From: RGIG6353 sp964558655
GTDB taxonomy: Bacteria > Bacillota > Clostridia > Oscillospirales > SIG627
Direction of reading: 5' to 3'
Length of the DNA: 16,107 bases
Assembly: GCA_964558655.1 (NCBI GenBank)
Contig: CAZLEX010000034.1
Span: 1-16,107, forward strand
The translations under genes were made by a program, and so were the position numbers. The notes beneath the pieces were generated by a model. It made no database searches. It had not been told where the DNA came from and worked only from the letters and a program-made list of their open reading frames with translations. Position 1 is the first letter of the stretch; every line of letters starts with the position of its first letter. Shown one piece after another: positions 6,521 to 13,451 of the stretch.

Positions 6521-8362
6521 ATGAAAACTATGAAAACAATAACAATAATTGATACAGGTATATCTAAGATATATGCTGATAAATATTTAAAAGATCGATT
6601 GAATAACTTGATTACTTACAAAGTTGTAGATGGAGAGTTGTTAAAATATCAAGGTGCTGATGATGTCATTGGACATGGCACCTTAGTTTGTAGTGCAATA
6701 AATACTATAAATAAAGATGTTTCTTTTAATATAATAAAAGCTTTTGGTGAGGATTTTTGGGCTGATGAAAAAGCGTTGATTATGATATTGAAAGAGATAG
6801 AGTGTTTGGAGTTTAAAACAGATATTCTCCATATTAGTGGTGGGATTCAAGTGTGCGAATATATGGAAGAATTAGAAGAAGTTCTTTGGAAAATAAGAAG
6901 AAAAGGGACTATTATTGTATCAGCGTTTTCAAATAATCAAGTTCTATCATACCCTGCCGCATGCGGTGCGGTTATAGGAGTTATGTTCGATACTAACATA
7001 GTTTCGACAAAAGAATGGATATATGTTAATAATTCTCCGGTAAATATTTATGCTACTGGTAATCCTAAAAATTTAGTTGATATGAATGGTAGTTTGGTCA
7101 AAACTGCAGGGGCCAGTTTTGCGGCAGCATTTATAACAGGACACATTTCAAAAATGTTGCAGACAGTAGATGCAAGTAAAATAGATGAACAATTAAAGGA
7201 TAATGCAATTAGATGCTATAATGCTCCGGAAATTATAGATGAATTGACCGATTTGGAATTTAAAAAAATTGTCGTTTTCCCCTTCAACAAAGAAAATCAT
7301 TCATTAGTTAGAAACTATAAAATGCTGTTGCCTCAGATTGTTGATATTTTGGACGTAAAATATTCGCCGTATATAGGATTGGATGCGTTTCAATTGTTGT
7401 CAATTTCTGATTATGATTTAGATGACAGAGATGAAGAAGATGAAAATGAAAATAAATTTATTATAAAAGATATCATGAAGTTTGACTGGAATACGGATTT
7501 TGATACATTTGTGTTAGGACATGTTGGCCAATTAAACAGTACATTAACATTTTCTATTTATGAATATGTATACAATAATTGTATTAAACATCACAAAAAC
7601 TTGTATTCCTATGACCCTATTCCAATAGAAGTTAAAAGTGCTTTTTCTGAAAAAGGTTTAAGCGCTTTTTGCCCGAAAGTTACAGACAATAACATTGGTT
7701 TAAATCATTGTGGAATGCTGTATGAAATTTCAAAGCCTGTTGTTGGAGTGTTTGGAACTTCGTCAAAGCAAGGAAAATGGTCATTGCAATTAAAAATAAG
7801 GGAAATTTTGGAAGAAAGAGGCTATAAAACTGGACATTTGGGAACCGAACCACATAGCCTATTGTTTAATAATACTCAAATGTGTGCGCTTGGATTTAAT
7901 TCTGAAGTGAAATTAAATCAAATGTCAGCGATTTCGGTATTTAATCATCTAATGCATAGTTTGCAAAAAACAAGCGATATTTTGTTTTTTGGAACACAAT
8001 CAAATGTTATTCCATATTCATTTGGTGGATTAGCAACAATTCCTATATACACATATGAATTGATTTGTGCTTGTGAGCCTCAAGCTTCCATCCTTTGCGT
8101 AAATGAATGGGACGAAATTGATTATATAAAAAGATGCATAAAGTACCTGGAGAGTTTTTGTGGAAACAAAGTGATTGCACTAGCATATTTTTTAAAGGAC
8201 TATTATGAAAAGTGGGATAATTCAGGTTTGTCTATTAATGAGTTAAAATATGACTATAGCAAGATAGAAAAAATCAAAGAAGAAACGCAACTTTCAATTT
8301 ATAATATGGGTGATAAAAGCGAAGTTGAAATGTTGTGTGATGACATAATTAATTATTTTTAA
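6521..8362 (+). CDS. Subtilisin (S8) protease fused to a TIGR04066-like P-loop maturation domain
   Basis: Start ATG 6521 follows AGAAGGA (6506-6512). Residues 1-215 form a compact subtilase with the full catalytic set: Asp11 (IIDTG), His52 (GHGT), oxyanion Asn near 138-139 (SAFSNN) and Ser199 (GASFAAA). There is no signal peptide or propeptide, so it should act in the cytoplasm. Residues about 250-565 resemble the clostridial 'peptide maturation system' family (TIGR04066, from memory) with a DUF1611-like part: a P-loop of the BioD/DUF1611 type, GTSSKQGKW, at 412-420, then GHLGTEPHSLL. An acidic linker lies at 300-310. The likely job is leader removal from the precursors, with the ATP/GTP-type domain helping recognition or modification. 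A shorter stand-alone form would be expected in related loci; the fusion is notable. Confidence 0.82.
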   Translation: MKTMKTITIIDTGISKIYADKYLKDRLNNLITYKVVDGELLKYQGADDVIGHGTLVCSAINTINKDVSFNIIKAFGEDFWADEKALIMILKEIECLEFKTDILHISGGIQVCEYMEELEEVLWKIRRKGTIIVSAFSNNQVLSYPAACGAVIGVMFDTNIVSTKEWIYVNNSPVNIYATGNPKNLVDMNGSLVKTAGASFAAAFITGHISKMLQTVDASKIDEQLKDNAIRCYNAPEIIDELTDLEFKKIVVFPFNKENHSLVRNYKMLLPQIVDILDVKYSPYIGLDAFQLLSISDYDLDDRDEEDENENKFIIKDIMKFDWNTDFDTFVLGHVGQLNSTLTFSIYEYVYNNCIKHHKNLYSYDPIPIEVKSAFSEKGLSAFCPKVTDNNIGLNHCGMLYEISKPVVGVFGTSSKQGKWSLQLKIREILEERGYKTGHLGTEPHSLLFNNTQMCALGFNSEVKLNQMSAISVFNHLMHSLQKTSDILFFGTQSNVIPYSFGGLATIPIYTYELICACEPQASILCVNEWDEIDYIKRCIKYLESFCGNKVIALAYFLKDYYEKWDNSGLSINELKYDYSKIEKIKEETQLSIYNMGDKSEVEMLCDDIINYF

Positions 8363-8376
8363 AGAGGTGAACTGAG

Positions 8377-9375
8377 TTGTATGCAATGCTTCCTTTTGCG
8401 GATGAACCGTTGTTAACTGCTTATCATAATAAGGCGTTCCCTGTTGGAGTTATACAGGCAAATAGCAATGAGGATATAACATTGTGGTTGGCCTTGAAAA
8501 CTGTAAATTGTGTATTTAATACACAATCTATTAGTAATAAATTCGATTTGTGCCTTAATGATGCATGGGGAGTGCGAGCAAATATTATTGAGCAACAAGG
8601 CATATATTTGAAAAAAAGTATAATTGATAGTTCGAATATGGATATTATCAAATTATTAAAAACATTGCTAATGTCAAATGTTTATATCAATGGTGTGTTT
8701 AATGAAAGATTCATATCAAGTAAGGCAGATTATCAAATTGAAGATTTTGATCACGATTATTTGCTTGTTGGATGTGATGATGGCGGATTTTATTCAGTTG
8801 GGTATGTTAAAACCGGACGTTTTGAAAATTTTTATATATCTAATGTTGAGATGTTGGAAGGCATTAAGAATACAAAAAATGAAAAAATCTCCTTGAATCT
8901 ATTTAATTGTTGTAATGATAGCAGAGTGCAAATTGAATATGACCAGTTTACAGGTGATTTGGAACGATATTTATCGGATCCTTTTGTTTCTTTAAATGAT
9001 GAAGCACATCCACAATATTATGGTATTTCTGCGATTCGTAGATTGAATAAATATTTCCTCGATGAATTAGAAAATGGCTTTGTTTATATGGACAGGAGAT
9101 ACTCTAAATCATTGGAAGAACACAAAAAAATGATGTACACAAGTGTTTGCTATTTTGCCGAGAATTCGCCAAATAAACAGTATTATTTATCGCAGTCATA
9201 CAAAGTGTATGAACTTGCTAAATTGATTCATCGAATGGGAATAAAAATGACATTTGTAAAAGATGGTACAATTTACGATAAAATTGAACATCATTTGAAA
9301 GAGATGGTTCAAATAGAATTAAGGTATTTACCTGAACTAAAAGATGAATTGGAAAAAGTGAATAACGGATTTTGA
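8377..9375 (+). CDS. Uncharacterised RiPP-cluster protein, possibly BtrH/C39-like fold
   Basis: Start TTG 8377 is favoured by AGAGGTGA (8363-8370) seven bases upstream; ATG 8386 would be 15 bases away. The 332-residue protein has no signal peptide or membrane helix. I do not recognise it with certainty. Residues 125-142 (HDYLLVGCDDGGFYSVGY) resemble the histidine strand and following hairpin of papain-like BtrH_N and C39-like domains, where H-x-L-L-x-GYDD is common. A matching catalytic cysteine near the N-terminus is not obvious. The C-terminal half is helical and charged. BtrH takes its acyl group from a carrier protein, so a role as an acyltransferase working with the upstream carrier is attractive but unproven; a peptide-binding chaperone is an alternative. 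It is the last gene of the operon. Confidence 0.6.
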   Translation: MYAMLPFADEPLLTAYHNKAFPVGVIQANSNEDITLWLALKTVNCVFNTQSISNKFDLCLNDAWGVRANIIEQQGIYLKKSIIDSSNMDIIKLLKTLLMSNVYINGVFNERFISSKADYQIEDFDHDYLLVGCDDGGFYSVGYVKTGRFENFYISNVEMLEGIKNTKNEKISLNLFNCCNDSRVQIEYDQFTGDLERYLSDPFVSLNDEAHPQYYGISAIRRLNKYFLDELENGFVYMDRRYSKSLEEHKKMMYTSVCYFAENSPNKQYYLSQSYKVYELAKLIHRMGIKMTFVKDGTIYDKIEHHLKEMVQIELRYLPELKDELEKVNNGF

Positions 9376-9376
9376 T

Positions 9377-9404
9377 ATTAATAACATAAATTATTAATGT
9401 TTTC
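9377..9404 (+). terminator. Weak AT-only hairpin after the last cluster gene
   Basis: ATTAATAA (9377-9384) pairs with TTATTAAT (9391-9398) over a 6-base loop, starting two bases after the stop codon and followed by GTTTTC. Without G-C pairs it is a weak terminator; a stronger hairpin follows. Confidence 0.35.
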
Positions 9405-9416
9405 TTGAAACTACAT

Positions 9417-9471
9417 AAAAACCTCCTGTATATTTCTAATGCCCTTATTAGAAATTATGAAGGAGGTTTTT
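9417..9471 (+). terminator. Long bidirectional terminator hairpin closing the peptide operon
   Basis: Outer arms AAAAACCTCCT (9417-9427) and AGGAGGTTTTT (9461-9471) are perfect complements. Inner arms ATTTCTAAT (9432-9440) and ATTAGAAAT (9447-9455) are also perfect, separated from the outer pair by a small internal loop. The A-run and T-run at the ends suit termination on both strands. The right arm contains a consensus Shine-Dalgarno sequence. Confidence 0.8.
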
Positions 9472-9474
9472 AAT

Positions 9475-9585
9475 TTGTTAAGAAGCAAAAAGATTACGAG
9501 TGAAGTCTTTCCAAAACTTAGGGGACTTCCGCAACCTGTCATAGATCAGATGCTTAAGAAGATATTGACAAATAGTATAAAGTAG
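9475..9585 (+). CDS. Possible 36-residue small ORF or gene remnant
   Basis: TTG 9475 lies eight bases after AAGGAGG (9460-9466), a consensus ribosome site inside the terminator hairpin; an in-frame ATG at 9457 sits before that site. It reads LRSKKITSEVFPKLRG and on to TNSIK, then TAG at 9583. The composition looks protein-like (basic, amphipathic), but I recognise no family. It could be the tail of a deleted gene left at the island edge. If translated, the hairpin would sequester its ribosome site. Confidence 0.25.
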   Translation: MLRSKKITSEVFPKLRGLPQPVIDQMLKKILTNSIK

Positions 9586-9599
9586 TATAAAATACTACT
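9565..9599 (+). promoter_or_regulatory. Promoter with operator-like palindrome for the zinc-ribbon gene
   Basis: TTGACA (9565-9570, consensus -35), 17 bases, then TAAAAT (9588-9593). The perfect inverted repeat AGTAGTAT-AAA-ATACTACT (9581-9599) covers the -10 box, a usual place for a repressor. The -35 lies inside the small possible ORF. Confidence 0.6.
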
Positions 9600-9637
9600 G
9601 ACAAATGTCGACAAAATTCTATTATGAGGTGATCAAA

Positions 9638-10054
9638 GTGAAGTTCTGTATAAAATGTGGAGAGATGATTTCCGACGAGACGGAAGTCTGTCCCGCTTGC
9701 GGTTGGTTCCAGGAATATGACGATGTGGCAGATGACGATGTGGCAGATGACGATGTGGCAGATGACGATAAGCCATTGAAAAAAGAAAAGGCATCGAAAA
9801 AAGAAGAGGACAGGAGCAGTTTCGGTTGGGCTGTGGTAGGTTTTCTCATTCCGATAGCAGGTCTTATTCTTTATTTGGTATGGAAAGACGACACTCCGCT
9901 TAAGGCTAAATCCGTCGGTCGCGGTGCACTGACAAAGGTAATCGTGGGTACAATATTCATTATAATTTATGTAGTTCGTGTCGTTTCGCTTGTTAACAGT
10001 GTATTTGGTTCATTAAGTGCATTAAGTGCATTTGGCACATTGGCCGCTTTTTGA
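9638..10054 (+). CDS. Zinc-ribbon two-TM membrane protein
   Basis: GTG 9638 is chosen because GAGGTGA (9626-9632) precedes it and the product then begins directly with the zinc ribbon; ATG 9605 has no ribosome site. The 138 residues have an N-terminal CxxC-x10-CxxC zinc ribbon (Cys4, 7, 18, 21), an acidic repeat of three DDVAD units (28-44), a lysine/glutamate-rich linker, and two membrane segments (about 63-82 and 100-120). The ribbon should face the cytoplasm. This small architecture is common in Firmicutes, with no assigned reaction; a role in membrane stress sensing is speculation. Its stop overlaps by one base the start of the DUF2085 pseudogene (TGATG), showing the two were once a translationally coupled pair. 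Confidence 0.8.
   Translation: MKFCIKCGEMISDETEVCPACGWFQEYDDVADDDVADDDVADDDKPLKKEKASKKEEDRSSFGWAVVGFLIPIAGLILYLVWKDDTPLKAKSVGRGALTKVIVGTIFIIIYVVRVVSLVNSVFGSLSALSAFGTLAAF
9722..9766 (+). repeat. Three perfect 15-bp tandem repeats inside the zinc-ribbon gene
   Basis: GATGTGGCAGATGAC occurs three times head to tail at 9722-9736, 9737-9751 and 9752-9766. Each copy adds five acidic residues, so copy-number change keeps the frame and only alters linker length. Confidence 0.95.
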
Positions 10055-10420
10055 TGAAACTTGAAAAATTTTTCGCCATTGCCTTTATGTGTGTCATTAA
10101 AAGCCGGAAAGGTCTTTTCATTTTAAGGGAAAGCAATTTCCTTTATGCGCAAGGTGTACCGGTATATTAATCGGGTATTTTTTCGGAATATCAATAGAAT
10201 GTATTACGCACTGTAAGAATTATTTACGGTTATCGGTATGTTTAATTCCCATGACAGTTGAGGGAGGAATACAGTTAATCTTTAAAAAAGAAAGCAAAAA
10301 TTTCAGAAGATTGATAACCGGAATAGTCGGAGGAGTGGAATAATTTATTCGTTTATAAGCATACATATGTTTACGGTATGGTGGGTAACGGTTATTTTAC
10401 AAAAGTTAAAATTCGGTTAA
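10054..10420 (+). pseudogene. DUF2085 membrane protein, inactivated by three lesions
   Basis: A gene of about 122 codons can be rebuilt. From ATG 10054 it reads MKLEKFFAIAFMC; in the next frame it reads CH, a TAA at 10098-10100 where the family usually has Gln or Arg, then KPERSFHFKGKQFP and LCARCTGILIG, on to GGIQLIFKKES and RLITGIVGGV. After about 10337 a further frame carries GIIYSFISI and on to stop 10418-10420. The CH-x-PERSF and CxRCTG motifs are diagnostic of DUF2085, a small family of predicted membrane proteins of unknown function. Lesions are: +2 in the GTGTGT tract at 10089-10094, a nonsense codon, and loss of one G near 10337. It overlaps the upstream gene by one base. Decay is clear; assembly error could explain one lesion but hardly all three. 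Confidence 0.82.
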
Positions 10421-10440
10421 AGTCAATACGCCCGAAACTT

Positions 10441-10478
10441 AAAAGTCCTTGAAAAATCAAGGGCTTTTAGTTTTTTTT
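10441..10478 (+). terminator. Rho-independent terminator after the DUF2085 pseudogene
   Basis: AAAAGTCCTTGA (10441-10452) and TCAAGGGCTTTT (10457-10468) pair with one mismatch around an AAAA loop, followed after AG by eight T (10471-10478). Confidence 0.85.
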
Positions 10479-10498
10479 CATATGTTTCAAACAAGTAC

Positions 10499-10526
10499 TT
10501 GAAAAAAAGCGATAAAATGGTATAAT
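10499..10526 (+). promoter_or_regulatory. Sigma-A promoter of the sugar ABC operon
   Basis: TTGAAA (10499-10504), 16 bases and consensus TATAAT (10521-10526). It leaves a leader of about 70 bases before the ATPase gene. I see no clear cre site or operator in the leader. Confidence 0.75.
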
Positions 10527-10603
10527 TAACTGTAAGTGTGTGAAAAACCGAAATTGCGTTTATTCGCTTAAAGAAAAATAAAGTATTGCAAGAGGGGACT
10601 TTT

Positions 10604-11689
10604 ATGAAAGTAACTTTACAGAATTTAACGAAAAAATTTTCCGGAAGAGGAAAAAAATTGCCGGGAGTTACCGCCGTAAACGATGTCACTCTCGAAATAG
10701 AGGACGGTACGCTCGTGGCACTGCTCGGCCCTTCCGGGTGCGGAAAATCCACGACTCTCAATCTTCTCTCCGGCCTCATAAAGCCCGATTGCGGAAAGAT
10801 TTATTTCGGTGAGGAAGATGTCACCGACCTTCCCGCCGAAAAAAGAGGAGTGGGGTTGGTTTTTCAGAATTACGCACTTTATCCCCACCTTACAGTAAAA
10901 CAGAATATAACTTTTCCGCTTGAAAACAGAAAGGGAAAAGATAAACTTTCCAAAGAAGAAATGTCACGCATGGCGCTTGACGCTGCCCGCCTCGTGCAGA
11001 TAGAAACCCTTATGGACAGAAAACCGTCACAGCTTTCGGGCGGACAGATGCAGAGGGTTGCCATAGCCCGTGCCATTGTGAAAAATCCGAAAATCCTTTT
11101 GCTTGACGAGCCTCTCTCCAACCTCGACGCACGCCTGAGACTTCAGACGAGAGAGGAACTGAGACGGATACAGCGTTCGGTCGGAATCACTACGGTTTTC
11201 GTCACTCACGATCAGGAAGAGGCAATGTCAATTTCGGACAAAATCGTCGTGATGAAAGACGGAGTTATACAGCAGATAGGCGTACCTCAAAAAGTTTACG
11301 ACGATCCGGAAAATCTTTTTGTGGCGAAATTTTTGGGAACCCCTCCCATTAGTGTCTTTCGTGCCTCCGTGCGAAGCGGTAAACTTTTTATAGGTGAGAG
11401 TGCCCTGTCCGACATAAATCTGCCCGACGGGGAAGTGACTGTCGCCGTTCGTCCCGAAGGGTTTGCGATAAATCCTTCCGGAGCGTTTGAGTGCGGTGTG
11501 TCGGGAGTTGAGGTTATGGGACGGGACACAAGCATTGTCGCAACTCACCCTTGCTGTCACGACGCAAGTTTTCGCATAATCGTCAATTCGGAAAGCGTGA
11601 CGGAAATTCAGGACACCGTGCACTTTGATCTGAAAAAGAACAAGATGTTCCTTTTTGACGCTCAGAGCGGTGAAAGAATTCGCATTTGA
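10604..11689 (+). CDS. MalK/UgpC-family sugar ABC importer ATPase
   Basis: The start is ATG 10604, with AGAGGGG (10591-10597) upstream. The 361-residue cytoplasmic ATPase has Walker A GPSGCGKST (42-50), Q-loop VFQNYALYPHLTV (Gln88), signature LSGGQ (144-148), Walker B LLLDEP (165-170), D-loop SNLDARLR and switch His202. The region after about residue 240 is the TOBE/OB regulatory domain (VAVRPEGFAI) typical of CUT1 importers. It energises uptake of a sugar, oligosaccharide or glycerol-phosphate-type substrate with the two permeases and binding protein that follow. Many Clostridia share a single MalK-like (MsmX/MsiK) ATPase between systems, so a dedicated copy in the operon is worth noting. 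Substrate cannot be read from sequence. It is clearly GC-richer than the peptide cluster. Confidence 0.93.
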   Translation: MKVTLQNLTKKFSGRGKKLPGVTAVNDVTLEIEDGTLVALLGPSGCGKSTTLNLLSGLIKPDCGKIYFGEEDVTDLPAEKRGVGLVFQNYALYPHLTVKQNITFPLENRKGKDKLSKEEMSRMALDAARLVQIETLMDRKPSQLSGGQMQRVAIARAIVKNPKILLLDEPLSNLDARLRLQTREELRRIQRSVGITTVFVTHDQEEAMSISDKIVVMKDGVIQQIGVPQKVYDDPENLFVAKFLGTPPISVFRASVRSGKLFIGESALSDINLPDGEVTVAVRPEGFAINPSGAFECGVSGVEVMGRDTSIVATHPCCHDASFRIIVNSESVTEIQDTVHFDLKKNKMFLFDAQSGERIRI

Positions 11690-11702
11690 CGGGGGAGAGA
11701 AC

Positions 11703-12593
11703 ATGAAAAAAAACAATTTCAAGGCTTTTTTGTATCTTTTGCCGTCTTTTGTCTTTCTTGCGGTATTTATGATATATCCGCTTGTCGATGTGTTTATATA
11801 TTCGCTTGAAGAAAACTTCAATTTCGTGTCTCAAACTTACACCGGCGTCGGTGTGGGAAATTACAAATATGTTTTGCGTGACCCCTATTTTTTGCAGGCA
11901 CTGAAAAACACTTTTATTTTGGTTTTTGTGACGGTTCCGATATCCACCGCTCTGGCACTTCTGATTTCGGTGGCTTTGTCGAGCGTGAAAAAACTGCGTA
12001 AACTTTTTCAAACGGTCTATTTTCTTCCCTATGTTACCAACACTCTCGCCGTAGGTCTTGTATTTATGATACTTTTTAAGCAAACGCCTCTTACGCCGGG
12101 ATTTATAAATACACTGCTCGGATTTTTCAAAATCGAAGAAATAGATTTTGTTACGGGGCCGTATTGGGCGAAAATGCTTATGCTGTGTACTTATACCGTC
12201 TGGGTGGTAATGCCCTTTAAAGTACTCATTCTCACGAGTGCTCTCGCGTCGGTCAACGAAAGTTACTACAATGCGGCAAAAATCGATTCAACGCCACCCG
12301 TGCGTGTGTTTTTCAAAATTACTTTGCCGATGATATCTCCGTCGCTTTTCTATCTGATAATAACCGGATTTATCGGTGCGTTTAAGGCTTATTCCGATGT
12401 GGTAGCCCTTTTCGGCACGGAGCTTAATGCCGCCGGAATGAATACCATTGTGGGATATGTTTACGACACTCTTTACCGAATGGGAGGGTATCCCTCCTAT
12501 GCCTCTGCGGCGGCGATTATTCTGTTTGTAATCGTACTCACGATTACTTGCGTTAATTTAATCGTTTCAAAGAAAAATGTTCATTACAATTGA
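11703..12593 (+). CDS. CUT1 sugar ABC importer permease (MalF/UgpA type)
   Basis: ATG 11703 follows GGGGGAGAG, 14 bases after the ATPase stop. The 296-residue protein starts with a membrane segment (FLYLLPSFVFLAVFMIYPL, residues 9-27) and has about six helices. The cytoplasmic coupling (EAA) loop is at 191-213, AAKIDSTPPVRVFFKITLP. The family consensus there is EAAxxDGAxxxxxFxxIxLP; here the usual Gly after Asp is Ser, and a Pro pair follows, an atypical but probably tolerated variant. It forms the translocation pore with the next gene product. Confidence 0.9.
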   Translation: MKKNNFKAFLYLLPSFVFLAVFMIYPLVDVFIYSLEENFNFVSQTYTGVGVGNYKYVLRDPYFLQALKNTFILVFVTVPISTALALLISVALSSVKKLRKLFQTVYFLPYVTNTLAVGLVFMILFKQTPLTPGFINTLLGFFKIEEIDFVTGPYWAKMLMLCTYTVWVVMPFKVLILTSALASVNESYYNAAKIDSTPPVRVFFKITLPMISPSLFYLIITGFIGAFKAYSDVVALFGTELNAAGMNTIVGYVYDTLYRMGGYPSYASAAAIILFVIVLTITCVNLIVSKKNVHYN

Positions 12594-12605
12594 CGAGGTG
12601 CAGTT

Positions 12606-13451
12606 ATGAACTCTGAAAAAACAAAAAAGACGGTAAAAAAAGCCGTAGTGTATGCTTTATTAACCGTATGGGGAGTTATAGTGCTTTTTCCGTTTTACTA
12701 TATGGTGCTCACATCGTTAAAGACGAGCGGGGTATACAATGCCGAATTTGTCCCGAAACTCTATGTCGCGTCTCCTACTTTTGAAAACTATATAAACGCT
12801 TTCACTGCCGAACCGCTTGTCGATTACTTTGTCAACACGATTATTTTCACGGTTGTGACAACCTCTCTCATGATATTTGTAACCGTACTCGCCGCTTTCG
12901 CGTTTTCCCGCCTTGATTTTCACGGAAAGAATTTAATTTTCACCCTTTACCTGTCGCTTATGATGATACCGTCGGAGCTGGTTATAATAACGAACTTTTG
13001 CACAATATCGGCTCTCGACCTCAAAAATACATTTACCGGGCTTATACTTCCGAGCGTGACATCGGTCTTTTACATATATCTTCTGAAAGAAAACTTTTCT
13101 CAGATACCGGACGAGCTTTATTACGCCGCAAAGGTTGACGGAACATCGGACTTTCGCTATCTTGTAAAAGTGATGGTGCCCGTATGCCGTCCGACAATTG
13201 TCACGGTTACGATATTAAAGGTGATTGAGTGCTGGAATTCTTACATCTGGCCCAATCTTATCACGGACGACGAAAACTATTATCTTGTTTCAAACGGAAT
13301 ACAGAGTATTCGCGAGTCGGGAGTGGGACGGGAAAATATTCCCGCCATGATGGCGGCGGTGGTTGCCGTTTCGCTGCCTCTCATAGTGCTTTTCCTGATT
13401 TTCAGGAACAGAATAATGGAGGGAATATCCAGAGGAGGTAGTAAAGGTTGA
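12606..13451 (+). CDS. CUT1 sugar ABC importer permease (MalG/UgpE type)
   Basis: The start is ATG 12606 with GAGGTG (12595-12600) upstream, 12 bases after the first permease. The 281 residues include an N-terminal helix (about 12-36, ending FPFYYMVLTSLK, characteristic of MalG-type permeases), about six helices in all, and the EAA loop at 170-193 with the consensus core AAKVDGTSDF. The C-terminus RNRIMEGISRGGSKG matches the ending of this family (GLTxGAxKG). Its stop overlaps the TTG start of the binding-protein gene, so the two are translationally coupled. Confidence 0.92.
   Translation: MNSEKTKKTVKKAVVYALLTVWGVIVLFPFYYMVLTSLKTSGVYNAEFVPKLYVASPTFENYINAFTAEPLVDYFVNTIIFTVVTTSLMIFVTVLAAFAFSRLDFHGKNLIFTLYLSLMMIPSELVIITNFCTISALDLKNTFTGLILPSVTSVFYIYLLKENFSQIPDELYYAAKVDGTSDFRYLVKVMVPVCRPTIVTVTILKVIECWNSYIWPNLITDDENYYLVSNGIQSIRESGVGRENIPAMMAAVVAVSLPLIVLFLIFRNRIMEGISRGGSKG

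Noticed and set aside
8678..8896. Plus-strand 72-codon frame inside the 332-residue gene
   Set aside because: Out-of-frame shadow of a conserved-looking longer gene.
20..10468. Terminators at 20-46 and 10441-10468 as flanking repeats of an island
   Set aside because: Both contain CTTGA and TCAAGGG arms, but loop and flanks differ; similarity is explained by both being terminators.
11228..12083. Long minus-strand frames opposite the sugar ATPase and first permease
   Set aside because: Antisense to genes with complete family motifs; composition is low-complexity and basic, typical of shadow frames.
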